NCBI GenBank assembly: GCA_902599405.1
Contig: CACKFO010000008.1
Location: forward strand, 1 to 64,000
Direction of reading: 5' to 3'
Length of the DNA stretch: 64,000 bases
DNA from: an uncultured Alphaproteobacteria bacterium
GTDB lineage: Bacteria; Pseudomonadota; Alphaproteobacteria; HIMB59
In this document: piece after piece, positions 47,479 through 56,455 of the stretch
Layout of the letters: every line of letters begins with the position of its first letter
How positions within the stretch are numbered: the first letter of the stretch is position 1
Made by a program: the position numbers and the translations under genes
The notes under the pieces: generated by a model
Databases searched by the model: none
What the model saw: only the letters and a program-made list of their open reading frames with translations
Told to the model about the DNA's origin: nothing

Positions 47479-48714
47479 TTATAAAAAACCTTGCTCAGTA
47501 GCCTTAGCTATGTAAGCAGCTTCAACATCAGCTAATGCTTTTTCGGCTGACTCATTACCTTGAAGAAATTCCACAAGTTCTGTGCTTAAAGCGCCGTGCA
47601 TTAAGCTCATGTGTGGAAAACTAGGGTAAGGTGTTGTGCCTCTACTTGCTGCGTCAACAACAGGCCCTGCTGTATCACCAGGTGTATAACCTTTAATCAA
47701 CCAAACAGTTGCATTTGGGTTGTTATTGGCTAAATCAGTTGATGAAGCGGCTCCAACTAAAGCTCTAAATGAGGCCTCTGCATTTTCATCAGATGTATTT
47801 GTAGCAATTGCAATTCCATCCCACCAAAGAGTGGTTGCAGGTTTACTACCACCGCCTACAGTTGGTGATGGGGCTAATCTTGTATCAGCTTTGATATTTT
47901 GATCACCTTCGTCATCAAGTAAAGAAGCTGCACCTGAGTTCCAAACATGCATTAATGCAACATTACCAGACTCCCATTCTTCTTTAACAGCATTTGTATC
48001 TTGTGTTAAAAAGTCAGGATTACTTAGTTCAGTTAATTTTTTAATAACATTAAGTGCTGCAACACCTTTTTCATTATTCACGTTAGGTTGTGCAGAACCT
48101 GATTTAAAAAACTCACCACCATGACCAAGATACATATTTACAAACTCTTGACCAAGATTCCATCCTGATTTGAAAGCTCCTGCATATGGATTTTCCATTA
48201 CTCCAGCTGCTTTAATTTTTTCAGCAGCAGCAATTACTTCTTCATATGTAGAGGGAACATCTATGCCTAAATCATTAAGAATACTCTCTCTGTACCAAAG
48301 ATGTTGTGCGTTAGCCATAAAAGCTACAGCATAAATCTTACCATCAATTGTAATCTTTTGGTTATCATTTAAGTTTGATCCATATTTTGCAACTAAGTCA
48401 TCTAGTGGGCGAATTAAACCATCATTCATTAAAGGTGTAATTGAACCGTTAGTAACTAATTTTGCAGAAAATTCAGCAGGGTTTGCTGATAAAGCAGCTA
48501 CTTGTAATTTATTATGGTCAACAGAGTGCGTGACATTAAAATCCGCATCTGGTCCAGCACAACTTTTTACTTCATCCATAAAAATTCTGTATGTAGTAAA
48601 TTCGTTAGCTAAAATATTTATTGAACCGCTTGTTACACCACAAGGTGAATGGCTGCCTGCAAAAACACTAGTAGATGCAAACGAAATCAATAAAGCTAAT
48701 ATTAGTTTTTTCAT
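47479..48714 (-). CDS. carbohydrate ABC transporter substrate-binding protein
   Basis: 411 aa. Signal peptide about residues 1-19 (cleavage after VFA). Family 1 (maltose-binding-like) pattern: SINILANEFTTYRIF, VAALSANPAEFSAKLV, PLDDLVAKYG, FMANAQHLWYRESILNDLGIDVPSTYEE and SGNVALMHVWNSG. An AGAGGAAA ribosome-binding site precedes the ATG. The sequence resembles Rhodobacterales alpha-glucoside-type (AglE-like) proteins by eye. First gene of the importer operon; a TATAAT-like box lies 41-46 bases upstream. Confidence 0.86.
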   Translation of the reverse strand: MKKLILALLISFASTSVFAGSHSPCGVTSGSINILANEFTTYRIFMDEVKSCAGPDADFNVTHSVDHNKLQVAALSANPAEFSAKLVTNGSITPLMNDGLIRPLDDLVAKYGSNLNDNQKITIDGKIYAVAFMANAQHLWYRESILNDLGIDVPSTYEEVIAAAEKIKAAGVMENPYAGAFKSGWNLGQEFVNMYLGHGGEFFKSGSAQPNVNNEKGVAALNVIKKLTELSNPDFLTQDTNAVKEEWESGNVALMHVWNSGAASLLDDEGDQNIKADTRLAPSPTVGGGSKPATTLWWDGIAIATNTSDENAEASFRALVGAASSTDLANNNPNATVWLIKGYTPGDTAGPVVDAASRGTTPYPSFPHMSLMHGALSTELVEFLQGNESAEKALADVEAAYIAKATEQGFL

Positions 48715-48754
48715 TTATTTCCTCTTCTGTTAATTAATAAAAAATATAAACCTA

Positions 48755-48760
48755 ATTATA
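48755..48760 (-). promoter_or_regulatory. possible -10 box of the ABC importer operon
   Basis: On the minus strand TATAAT (plus-strand 48755-48760) lies about 41 bases before the binding-protein ATG. No convincing -35 box is seen at 17 bases, only TTACAT at 20. Confidence 0.35.
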
Positions 48761-48821
48761 CCTAATAAACTAAAATTAAAATGTAAGAGAAATGGTCGCG
48801 GAAATTATGAGAATATTCTTT

Positions 48822-49241
48822 TTATTTAAAACTAAGACCCATTTGTTCAAAAACACCATGGTTATCGACCATTACATAATTATCCATAAATTTACCATTT
48901 TTAATTGTCCAAAAGTCAGAAAACTGCATTTTAATTGTCTTTCCAGTTGGTTTTACTCCCAGATAAGTACCACTATGAGTTCCAGTTAAATAACCTGTCG
49001 CACTTATCCATTCACCTTCAGCGACAACAATATCATTTTTTACATTATAGTCTGGAAATGCCTCATAAAAAGGTTTGAGAACCTTATATTTAAAATTTTC
49101 AATTCCGTGTATATCACCAAAACCCGGAGGTCCATGCCAAATCATATCATCGTTCCAATATTTATGCTGTGCCTCTAAATCTTGTGCATTCAAAGCATCG
49201 TACATATTTTGCAACAGTAATTTATTTTCATTTATATTCAT
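48822..49241 (-). CDS. single-domain SnoaL/NTF2-like protein
   Basis: 139 aa, one alpha+beta-barrel domain. The sequence reads HKYWNDDMIWHGPPGFG (about residues 27-42) then GIENFKYKVLKPFYEAFPDYNVKNDI, WISATGYLTGTHSGTYLGVKPTGKTIKMQF, the ester-cyclase/SnoaL pattern. Members bind hydrophobic or acidic small molecules in a conical pocket and catalyse isomerisation, cyclisation or hydration. It is the last gene of a two-gene minus-strand run, ATGA-coupled to the larger SnoaL protein upstream. The substrate is unknown. Confidence 0.8.
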   Translation of the reverse strand: MNINENKLLLQNMYDALNAQDLEAQHKYWNDDMIWHGPPGFGDIHGIENFKYKVLKPFYEAFPDYNVKNDIVVAEGEWISATGYLTGTHSGTYLGVKPTGKTIKMQFSDFWTIKNGKFMDNYVMVDNHGVFEQMGLSFK

Positions 49242-50377
49242 TTTTTTTCCCCTAAAATTTGTATTAAGATTGCCAATTCATTGAAACCAGTCCATTCTTT
49301 TACGATTTTATTATTTTTAATTTCCCATTGTGTAATACCCCAAAGATAGCATTCTTTATTAGATGGTTTACCATAAATTCCATTTCCTTTGTGAGTACCC
49401 ACAGCACCCCAACGAATTGATACTAAATAACCGTCTTTACTATTTCCCATCCAATATAGATCTTCAACACTCAGTGCAAGATCAGGAAATGATGCAATTA
49501 ATGAGATTATAAAATGTTTAAGCTTAGGTATTCCAATAAATTTTCGACTAGTTGATCCTTCAAATTTTATATTTTTTGTGTAAACGCTATCAATAGCAGA
49601 AAAATTTCTTCTATTCCAAATAGTATCAAAAACAGCATGAACAAATTCTCTAATGTTTGAAATTTTATCAGGTATAGCGAAACTTATAGGCTTTAACTTT
49701 TTAATATTTCTTTTGGGTTTTGAATTTCTGAAATCAGGAGCAAATGGACCAATATTTCCTTTATTAGCAATTTGTTTTGCTACTTCATTTAAGTCTAATC
49801 CTAATTGTTTAATTAAACCTGCAGTATCATAAACAACATTTTCGTAATATATTTCATTATTTTTTGCTACACAGTTTGCAATACAGAACAGCCTAACTGA
49901 CTTACCTGTTGGTTTGGCAAAATTACTATAACCAGTGTTAGTGCCTGTAATTATAGTTCTGTGTGAAGTATGAAAACTAGTTTTGTCATCTCCTGCCCAT
50001 ATAACCTCATCAGCATATAACCGAATATTCGGGAAGGCGTTATTAGTATGAACTGTATCAGAGACTATTTTTTCAGATCCAAATTGTAATCCAAGTTCAT
50101 CCCAAACACGACATTTTGGGCTATAAGTATCATATATATAACCAATATTTTTTTCTTCCCATATGCTGTGGGTAATTCTGACAATATAATCAATTATATT
50201 TTTATATTGTTTTTCAAAGCCCTGCATTGATTGAAATGGTAAATTTTTAGGGTTTGGATTTAAAGATTTAGCATTACCGCCACCGCCATAAGATTTAAGA
50301 GAGATATCAAAATTTTTAGGCATATGATGATCTTTTAAAGGAAATGGTTTTAAATCTTTAATTAAAGTTTTTTTCAT
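49238..50377 (-). CDS. double-domain SnoaL/NTF2-like protein, subfamily A
   Basis: 379 aa with two similar domains after a leader of about 60 residues. Domain 1 (about 65-200): ITHSIWEEKNIGYIYDTYSPKC, IRLYADEVIWAGDDKTSFHTSHRTII, FAKPTGKSVRLF. Domain 2 (about 235-375): VFDTIWNRRNFSAIDSVYTKNI, FPDLALSVEDLYWMGNSKDGYLVSIRW, GKPSNKECYLWGITQWEI. It is a close paralogue of the protein at 53311-54282. No catalytic residue can be named with certainty. First gene of its run, with a 95-base divergent gap to the plus-strand SnoaL gene. Confidence 0.78.
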   Translation of the reverse strand: MKKTLIKDLKPFPLKDHHMPKNFDISLKSYGGGGNAKSLNPNPKNLPFQSMQGFEKQYKNIIDYIVRITHSIWEEKNIGYIYDTYSPKCRVWDELGLQFGSEKIVSDTVHTNNAFPNIRLYADEVIWAGDDKTSFHTSHRTIITGTNTGYSNFAKPTGKSVRLFCIANCVAKNNEIYYENVVYDTAGLIKQLGLDLNEVAKQIANKGNIGPFAPDFRNSKPKRNIKKLKPISFAIPDKISNIREFVHAVFDTIWNRRNFSAIDSVYTKNIKFEGSTSRKFIGIPKLKHFIISLIASFPDLALSVEDLYWMGNSKDGYLVSIRWGAVGTHKGNGIYGKPSNKECYLWGITQWEIKNNKIVKEWTGFNELAILIQILGEKK

Positions 50378-50472
50378 AAATAAATTTACTAATACTATTA
50401 AATAAAATTCAAAGCAATAATTTTATATAAAATGAATATTATTATTTTTTCTTTTGTATTATAAATAAACTG
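50378..50472. promoter_or_regulatory. divergent promoter region between two SnoaL genes
   Basis: 95 AT-rich bases separate two divergent starts, so promoters for both must lie here or inside the genes. No confident -35/-10 pair or operator palindrome was recognised. Confidence 0.4.
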
Positions 50473-51477
50473 ATGTCTGATTTTCAGAAAGAAAAATCAT
50501 TAGTATTAGACTTTATAAATGAAATTGATAATGCTGGTGAAGATAACTTAATTGAAATAATTTCTAAGTACACATCTAATAATTTTAATATGAAATGTAC
50601 ACATCCTTTTAACGAGATAATAGGCATTGAAGAATTTGCAACGAAATTTTGGTTTCCTATAAAAAAATCATTTAAGCCTATCCAAAGAAGAATGGATATC
50701 TTTTATGCTGGCACAAATTTAGTTGACAATCATTCTTCAAAATGGGTTGTGAATATGGGACATTTGCTTGGAAGTTTTAATTTTCCTTTTTTTGACATTC
50801 AACCAAATTTTAAGACTGTAATGTTGTGGTATTGCGAGTTTTATAAAGTCGAGGATAACAAAATACAAGAAGGTGCTTTATTTTTAGACATTTTAAAATT
50901 TATGCAACATTTAAATTTATCAGTTGTCCCAGAGTCAACGGGGATGATTGGCTTTAATCCGGGACCTAAAACACATCAGGGTTTATGCTTTGAAAAACAA
51001 AGTGAAATAGAGGGAAAGAAAACTCTTGAACTAATAATGAGAATGGCAAATCGATTAATTGGTGAGGGGATGAGGACAACAATTCCTGATTTACAAAAAG
51101 ACTGGCATGAGGACATGATATGGTGGGGACCAGGGGGTATTGGTGCATCATATACCTATGATGGTTATTTAAAAGGTCACACGGGCCCCTTTGAGGATAA
51201 TTTAGAATTTATTGATTTCTCCGGGCATATACTTGAAAACTCAGAGGGAAATTATGGTGGATGGTTTGGTTGGCCAAATTTAAAAATGAAACCAAAAGGT
51301 AATTACATGGGATTCAAACAAGACACAAATCTTATTGGAGAGATGAGAGTTGTTGACCTTTATAGAAGAGATGGAGATAAAATAGCAGAAAATTGGATAT
51401 TAATTGATCATCTTCATTTTTTAAAATGTGTGGGTATTGATTTACTTGAGAGAAATAAAAATGAAAATTCTAGATAA
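50473..51477 (+). CDS. double-domain SnoaL/NTF2-like protein, subfamily B
   Basis: 334 aa. The N-terminal domain (about 1-160) is a divergent SnoaL module (EIISKYTSNNFNMKCTHPF, MGHLLGSFNFPFF). The C-terminal domain (about 185-330) has WHEDMIWWGPGGIGAS (from W211), GYLKGHTGPFEDNLEF and VVDLYRRDGDKIAENWILIDH. It is a paralogue of the protein at 55344-56453, and its motif also appears in the short protein at 48822. Its stop overlaps the convergent MetE-like gene by 8 bases. Confidence 0.77.
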   Translation: MSDFQKEKSLVLDFINEIDNAGEDNLIEIISKYTSNNFNMKCTHPFNEIIGIEEFATKFWFPIKKSFKPIQRRMDIFYAGTNLVDNHSSKWVVNMGHLLGSFNFPFFDIQPNFKTVMLWYCEFYKVEDNKIQEGALFLDILKFMQHLNLSVVPESTGMIGFNPGPKTHQGLCFEKQSEIEGKKTLELIMRMANRLIGEGMRTTIPDLQKDWHEDMIWWGPGGIGASYTYDGYLKGHTGPFEDNLEFIDFSGHILENSEGNYGGWFGWPNLKMKPKGNYMGFKQDTNLIGEMRVVDLYRRDGDKIAENWILIDHLHFLKCVGIDLLERNKNENSR

Positions 51478-52600
51478 ATTTTGAAGCGAGTTTAGTACCC
51501 TCTACTAATGCATTAAGTTTTTCATAACAAATATTTTCATCAATTTTTCCAAAGCCTGCAAAAGTACTAAAGCCACAATCAGTTCCTGCCATTAATTGTT
51601 CTTTAGGCACTACTGTTGAATACTTTATTAATCTTTCAGCTACTACTTCTGGGTGTTCTACAAAATTAGATGTAGAGTCAATTACACCAGGTACTAACAC
51701 TTTATCTTTTGGTAATTTTATTTCTTCAAAGACTTTCCACTCATGTGCGTGACGAGGATTGGATGACTCAATTAGAAAATATTTAATTTTTGATTTTAAA
51801 ATTATAGGTAATATTTTTTTTAGAGCTATATCATGAGTATGTGGCCCCTCATAATTACCCCAACAAATATGCATTCTAGTTTTTTCAATATCAACGTTTA
51901 TTAAAGCATGATTTAAACACTCAATTTGCATTTCAGCTTTTTTTAAAAAATCCTCCTCAGATAGATCTTTAAAATTCATATGCCTAGCTAGTGCTAAATC
52001 TGGACAATCTAATTGAACATGAATATTTGCATTAGTAATTTGTTCATACTCATTTGCCATAATACTAGAGAGTTTATTTAAATATTCATCATCGCTAGCA
52101 TAAAATTTATTTGGCATAAAAACATTGATAACACCCGGTGATGCTGCATTCATAAATGCTTTTGCATGACCATACTTTTTTAAGGCGTTGCTAAAATTTT
52201 CAATATCATTTAACAGAGAAAAATTATCTTTTGTTTTTAATTCATTGGTGCAACATGGTCTTGAATAGGTAGGTGTTCCACCACTAATAGCTAACTTTTC
52301 CTTATAATCTGGAAAATCATCTAAATCGGCAGGCGCTCTTCGTTCACTTTCTCCTGAAAAACCATCAATTCTATCCTTAATATAAGTAGCATAACTAATC
52401 TTGCTCATCTCACCGTCACTTATGAAATCTAACCCAACTTCAAGTTGTCTTTTTACAATTTGTTCAACATTTGAGCTTAAAATATTTCCAAATAATTTTT
52501 TGTTGTATTCCTCACCCTTATCCTTGGTAAAGAGATATTCTGATAGTTCTTTGGATCTTGGTAAGCTACCAACGTGTGTTGTCAAAATTTTAGATGCCAT
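51470..52600 (-). CDS. cobalamin-independent methionine-synthase-core-like methyltransferase
   Basis: 376 aa, corresponding to the C-terminal catalytic barrel of MetE without its N-terminal domain. Zinc ligands are intact: HICWGNYEGPHTHD (H244, C246), Glu near 278 (LIESSNPRHAHEW) and Cys342 in GTDCGFSTFAGFG. The N-terminus THVGSLPR and DFISDGEMSK are family typical. The stand-alone family includes core methionine synthases, alkyl-thiol transferases (such as epoxyalkane:CoM transferase) and many uncharacterised enzymes. In this cluster it may transfer an alkyl group from the pathway substrate to a thiol; that is inference. Confidence 0.83.
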   Translation of the reverse strand: MASKILTTHVGSLPRSKELSEYLFTKDKGEEYNKKLFGNILSSNVEQIVKRQLEVGLDFISDGEMSKISYATYIKDRIDGFSGESERRAPADLDDFPDYKEKLAISGGTPTYSRPCCTNELKTKDNFSLLNDIENFSNALKKYGHAKAFMNAASPGVINVFMPNKFYASDDEYLNKLSSIMANEYEQITNANIHVQLDCPDLALARHMNFKDLSEEDFLKKAEMQIECLNHALINVDIEKTRMHICWGNYEGPHTHDIALKKILPIILKSKIKYFLIESSNPRHAHEWKVFEEIKLPKDKVLVPGVIDSTSNFVEHPEVVAERLIKYSTVVPKEQLMAGTDCGFSTFAGFGKIDENICYEKLNALVEGTKLASKFI

Positions 52601-52605
52601 AATAA

Positions 52606-53307
52606 TTATGAATTGATAAATTTTTTATACTTATCTAAAAATTGTTTTTTCGAAAATTTTTTATTATTTCTAAAGAAATCAAAAATTATTTTTTCTTTTT
52701 TTATCATTTTTTTAATAGCCAATGGTAATTCAATTAAAAAGTCTCTTTTTATTATAACAGCACCGTGTAAGTCTGCGTGAATAAGGTCGTCAGGTTTTAC
52801 TTTCATATTAAAAATATCAACATTGCAATTGATTTTATGAATTTGATTGTATCCATGCCCTACTCTTATTTCACCACTTAATATTTGAAACTTTCTATTT
52901 ATCTCCTGTAAGTCCCTCATTGCTCCGTTTGTTATAGCTCCAACAAATCCAAAATTTAAATGTATAGATGCATTAAGTTCACCCCACCATGCACCAATTG
53001 TATTAGTCTTATCCTTATCCTCGATAACACAAATCTTTGGGTAGTTTCCTTCGAACATATACTCGTAATATTTATCTCTATTTTTAATTATATTTGTATT
53101 TTTCTTTTTTCTGGATGTAATAATCGCTGTTTTGGCAAAACCAATGATTGGTTTTAAACTTGGATTAATACAATGCATTGTTTTTTGTGTGTGTCCTTTT
53201 GATCGTAGAGTTGGATCTAATAATTCTAGTGAATTTGAGATAGTTGGAGTGTCATAATTTCTTATGTATTCAATAATTTTCTTTTCTCTTTTTGTTAGTA
53301 GTTTCAA
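52606..53307 (-). CDS. RraA-like (HMG/CHA aldolase-fold) protein
   Basis: 233 aa. The RraA/4-hydroxy-4-methyl-2-oxoglutarate aldolase signature is WGELNASIHLNFGFVGAITNGAMRDL: the substrate/metal residues R131 and D132 are present, and DLIHADLHGAVIIKRD follows. Catalytic members cleave 4-carboxy-4-hydroxy-2-oxo acids to pyruvate; RraA itself inhibits RNase E. With metabolic neighbours a lyase role is more likely. It lies six bases from the MetE-like start and three from the SnoaL stop, in one operon. Confidence 0.8.
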   Translation of the reverse strand: MKLLTKREKKIIEYIRNYDTPTISNSLELLDPTLRSKGHTQKTMHCINPSLKPIIGFAKTAIITSRKKKNTNIIKNRDKYYEYMFEGNYPKICVIEDKDKTNTIGAWWGELNASIHLNFGFVGAITNGAMRDLQEINRKFQILSGEIRVGHGYNQIHKINCNVDIFNMKVKPDDLIHADLHGAVIIKRDFLIELPLAIKKMIKKEKIIFDFFRNNKKFSKKQFLDKYKKFINS

Positions 53308-53310
53308 TTG

Positions 53311-54282
53311 TTATCCAGTTTTTAATAAAATTTGTTTCCAAATTGTTGTTTCATCAAATAGAACCCATTCATTTTTGATCCCTCTTGGACCAAATTCAGC
53401 CTGAGATATTCCCATTATATGAACATTTGCATTACTAGGATTAGAAAATAAACCAGGTCCTGAATGAATTCCCTCTAGTGACCATCTGATGGATGCCTTT
53501 TTATACTCATTTTTTTCCTCTAAATAGCTTACATGTTCAACTTTAAAAATTGAATCCGGAAACATAGATCTTATTGAAGACCAAAAACTCTTTACCTCAT
53601 CTACCCCTAATGCTTTCTTGCCTCCAGGCTGTTCTTGATTGACTGATCGATCATAAACTTTATCTATTATGTTAAAATTATTATTAAATATTTCCTTTAA
53701 AATGTTAGCATAATCTATTCCAGTATTATTTGTTGAGATCGGTATTTGTATATATTTTACTTCATGTGAGGTATCGTTATTAAAGGGAGCTGGGCATTTA
53801 TCTTTACCGCCTTGATTTTCAATTACATTTGCTGCATGTTTTTTAGGGTCAATATTTAACTGCCGAACAATAGCACCCTGGTCTCTTACAAGCCATTCAT
53901 CATAGACCTGGTTATTCTTGCAAGCACAATCAGCTATTACTCGATAATTGAGAGTTTTACCAGTAGCTTTTCCATAAATACCATCATTTAAATGCGTCGC
54001 CTTAGATAAAATTCTATGTGATGATAAATATCCATGTTCTTCATTACCAATCCAAATAACATCTTCGCCTAATAACTGTCGATCTGGAAATTCATTCAAA
54101 GTGGCATAAGTAGCCTTCACTACAGCATCAGGGCCATATATTACACCGTCTGGAGATCTAACTGGAATACCCTCAGCATAATAGTCTCTAATTGACTCAA
54201 CATCTTTATTTTCCCAAATTTGATAAGTTATTTTAAATATATAATCTGGTAGATCTAAAAATTTATTATCAAAACCTTTCAT
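53311..54282 (-). CDS. double-domain SnoaL/NTF2-like protein, subfamily A
   Basis: 323 aa, paralogue of the 49238-50377 protein without its long leader. Domain 1 (about 10-145): DYIFKITYQIWENKDVESI, VKATYATLNEFPDRQLLGEDVIWIGNEEHGYLSSHRIL, YGKATGKTLNYRV. Domain 2 (about 185-320): ILKEIFNNNFNIIDKVYDR, MFPDSIFKVEHVSYLEE, GIHSGPGLFSNPSNANVHIMGISQAEF. The start codon overlaps the cupin stop by one base (TAATG), so it is coupled to the bicupin gene. Confidence 0.78.
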   Translation of the reverse strand: MKGFDNKFLDLPDYIFKITYQIWENKDVESIRDYYAEGIPVRSPDGVIYGPDAVVKATYATLNEFPDRQLLGEDVIWIGNEEHGYLSSHRILSKATHLNDGIYGKATGKTLNYRVIADCACKNNQVYDEWLVRDQGAIVRQLNIDPKKHAANVIENQGGKDKCPAPFNNDTSHEVKYIQIPISTNNTGIDYANILKEIFNNNFNIIDKVYDRSVNQEQPGGKKALGVDEVKSFWSSIRSMFPDSIFKVEHVSYLEEKNEYKKASIRWSLEGIHSGPGLFSNPSNANVHIMGISQAEFGPRGIKNEWVLFDETTIWKQILLKTG

Positions 54283-55259
54283 TATTTGAGGTTTTTTTGT
54301 CGTATAATAAAGATACTTCCTTCTTGATTGCTAATATTTTTTAAACTTCTATTTGATCCTCTGGGAGACGAGAAAGAGTCGTTTGGTCCAATTATGGTTT
54401 TTTGATCATTGCAAGTTACTTCCCATTCACCATCTAAACATAAATAAACTTCAGACTCTTTTAATATGTACGGATGAATATGAGCATTATTACCTTTTAA
54501 CATCGTCAAACCAAAACCTGTGTTATGGTCTATGTTTGGCTCAAAATCTTTGTTATGAACATTAAAATGGTCAAGGTAATTTAAAATTGAATTAGAGTCA
54601 TAATGCTCATCATCTTTTAAATATTTATCCTTATTTTCATAACGTATTACATATTTTTCAATTTCTTCAGAAGTGTAATGATCGAAAGACTCTAGATCTT
54701 TTTCTTTAATAGGTTCAAGGGCAACTTTTCCATCTGGAATTTTATTCTTATCAAGATCAACTAAGGTATTATCATTTAATAAAACCATTCCAGACTCTTT
54801 TGCTTTTTCTAAAACTTTTGGTGTCCACGTTATCACACCCGGATCATTTTCTCCTAGAACAACAAATATTAATGCGTTTTCATCACTAACATTTTGAAAT
54901 CCTCGAAACATATTAGTAGGAAATGAAGCAACATCTCCTTTGTTTAAAACTACTTCGCCCTCTTTACCATCTGTGCCCCAATAAAAGCGCCAAGAGCCTG
55001 AAAATATCAAAAATACTTCTGCAGTAGTGTGGCTATGGAGTCCTGATCCGTTCATTGGAGCAGCACTTACTGCACCGATATTGAAACCATGTTCTTCAGC
55101 TATCTTAACGTTTTGCTTGGTATCCTCACTCACTCCAGGGCCAACTATAGAATAATTCAGTCTATCTTGATGCCCTTTAAGTTTCCCTTCTACAAACGGA
55201 ACTTTACTAGGAACAAGCTCATTAAACTTTACCAAACGATTGTTGATATCCTGCGTCAT
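54282..55259 (-). CDS. bicupin protein
   Basis: 325 aa with two cupin barrels. Cupin 1 (about 60-150): GSGLHSHTTAEVFLIFSG gives the HxH...E metal triad, but the fourth ligand His of the second motif is Arg (MFRGFQN). Cupin 2 (about 225-320): AHIHPYILKESEVYLCLDG and, again, Arg at the fourth position (SNRSLKN). The family includes ring-cleaving and sugar-modifying enzymes; activity here is unpredicted. First gene of a cupin-SnoaL-RraA-MetE-like operon, divergent from the plus-strand SnoaL gene across 84 bases. Confidence 0.8.
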   Translation of the reverse strand: MTQDINNRLVKFNELVPSKVPFVEGKLKGHQDRLNYSIVGPGVSEDTKQNVKIAEEHGFNIGAVSAAPMNGSGLHSHTTAEVFLIFSGSWRFYWGTDGKEGEVVLNKGDVASFPTNMFRGFQNVSDENALIFVVLGENDPGVITWTPKVLEKAKESGMVLLNDNTLVDLDKNKIPDGKVALEPIKEKDLESFDHYTSEEIEKYVIRYENKDKYLKDDEHYDSNSILNYLDHFNVHNKDFEPNIDHNTGFGLTMLKGNNAHIHPYILKESEVYLCLDGEWEVTCNDQKTIIGPNDSFSSPRGSNRSLKNISNQEGSIFIIRQKNLK

Positions 55260-55343
55260 TAATTAGATTTTAAATTTCCCCATTTGTTAAATATTATTTA
55301 AATTATAAAGTTAATCAAAGTAATATTTATTTATATTAGATAG
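55260..55343. promoter_or_regulatory. divergent promoter region, cupin / SnoaL-HisD operons
   Basis: 84 bases between the cupin ATG and the SnoaL GTG. The region is AT-rich and must serve two operons in opposite directions. No clear operator or consensus promoter was recognised. Confidence 0.4.
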
Positions 55344-56453
55344 GTGAGGCAATATAACTTGAGCGAAATTAAAAATTTTGATACCGGTATTCCAATTAAA
55401 AGTGGGGCAAAAATTATAAATTTGGACCCTAAAGAAAATATATTAAATAAAAAAAAAATTAAAAATCTTCTTAAAAAAATTTCTGAGTCCAAAGAAAGTG
55501 ATTTAAGTCAAAATATAAAGAATGCATATCATGAAAATGCTGAAATCTATGCATTCCACCCTGTAAATCATATAAAAGGCATTGATGAAATAATTAATAC
55601 CCTTTGGAAACCATTACTGAATTCTTTTCCAGATTTAGAGAGAAGAGATAATTTAATAATTGGAGGAAGTTTTCAAGATAGGGTTTATGTCTCAACTGTT
55701 GGTCATTTGACTGGCACTTTTGTCAATCCATGGTTAGGAGTTCCCTCCAATGGTAAAACAATTCATTTACGAATTTGTGAAGTTCATCAAATAGAAAATG
55801 AAAAAATAATCAATTCTCATGTGTTAATTGATATAATGGATTTCATAAGGCAAGCAGGTTTTTGGCCTATTAATTCATCTTTGGGTATAGAAGAAATGTG
55901 GCCAGGACCTATTACCGGAGACGGAACAACTTTTGAAAACCTAGACTCTGATTTATCAGCTAGAACTCTTGATCAGGGTCTTACGATGCAAAGAAGTTTA
56001 GATATAAAACCAGAAACTGAGACTGGAGCTACTAAAGATAGTGTTAGACAGAAATTAATTAATCATCCTCAAAAAGATTATTGGCATCCGAAAATGATGT
56101 GGTACGGACCCTGTGGTATAGGCACTGCTAGAGGTTTAAAAGGTTTTATTGAGCATCATCAGCTACCATTTAGATTAACATTTAAAGAAAGAAATTATTG
56201 GAAAATTGGTCATTACATTGAAATAGGTGATGGTAATTATTCAATGACAGGTGGTTGGCACAGTATTCAAGCAACACACGGTTCAAGTGATTGGCTAGGA
56301 TATGAACCTACTAATAAATTAGTTACTATGAGAGTAATGGATTTTTATTTACATAATGAGGGTCTTATTAGGGAAAATTGGGTACCAATAGATATTGTCC
56401 ATATTTTACTTCAATTAGGAATAGATGTTCTCAAATTAGTTCATAAGAAATAA
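55344..56453 (+). CDS. double-domain SnoaL/NTF2-like protein, subfamily B
   Basis: 369 aa, GTG start. Domain 1 (about 60-175): [44 protein letters not shown]. Domain 2 (about 230-360): [23 protein letters not shown] (from W247), [36 protein letters not shown]. Subfamily B with the protein at 50473; the shared W-H-x2-M-x-W-x-G-P-x-G-I-G motif is the best candidate active-site segment. Three bases separate it from the HisD-like gene, so they are in one operon. Confidence 0.78.
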   Translation: MRQYNLSEIKNFDTGIPIKSGAKIINLDPKENILNKKKIKNLLKKISESKESDLSQNIKNAYHENAEIYAFHPVNHIKGIDEIINTLWKPLLNSFPDLERRDNLIIGGSFQDRVYVSTVGHLTGTFVNPWLGVPSNGKTIHLRICEVHQIENEKIINSHVLIDIMDFIRQAGFWPINSSLGIEEMWPGPITGDGTTFENLDSDLSARTLDQGLTMQRSLDIKPETETGATKDSVRQKLINHPQKDYWHPKMMWYGPCGIGTARGLKGFIEHHQLPFRLTFKERNYWKIGHYIEIGDGNYSMTGGWHSIQATHGSSDWLGYEPTNKLVTMRVMDFYLHNEGLIRENWVPIDIVHILLQLGIDVLKLVHKK

Positions 56454-56455
56454 AA

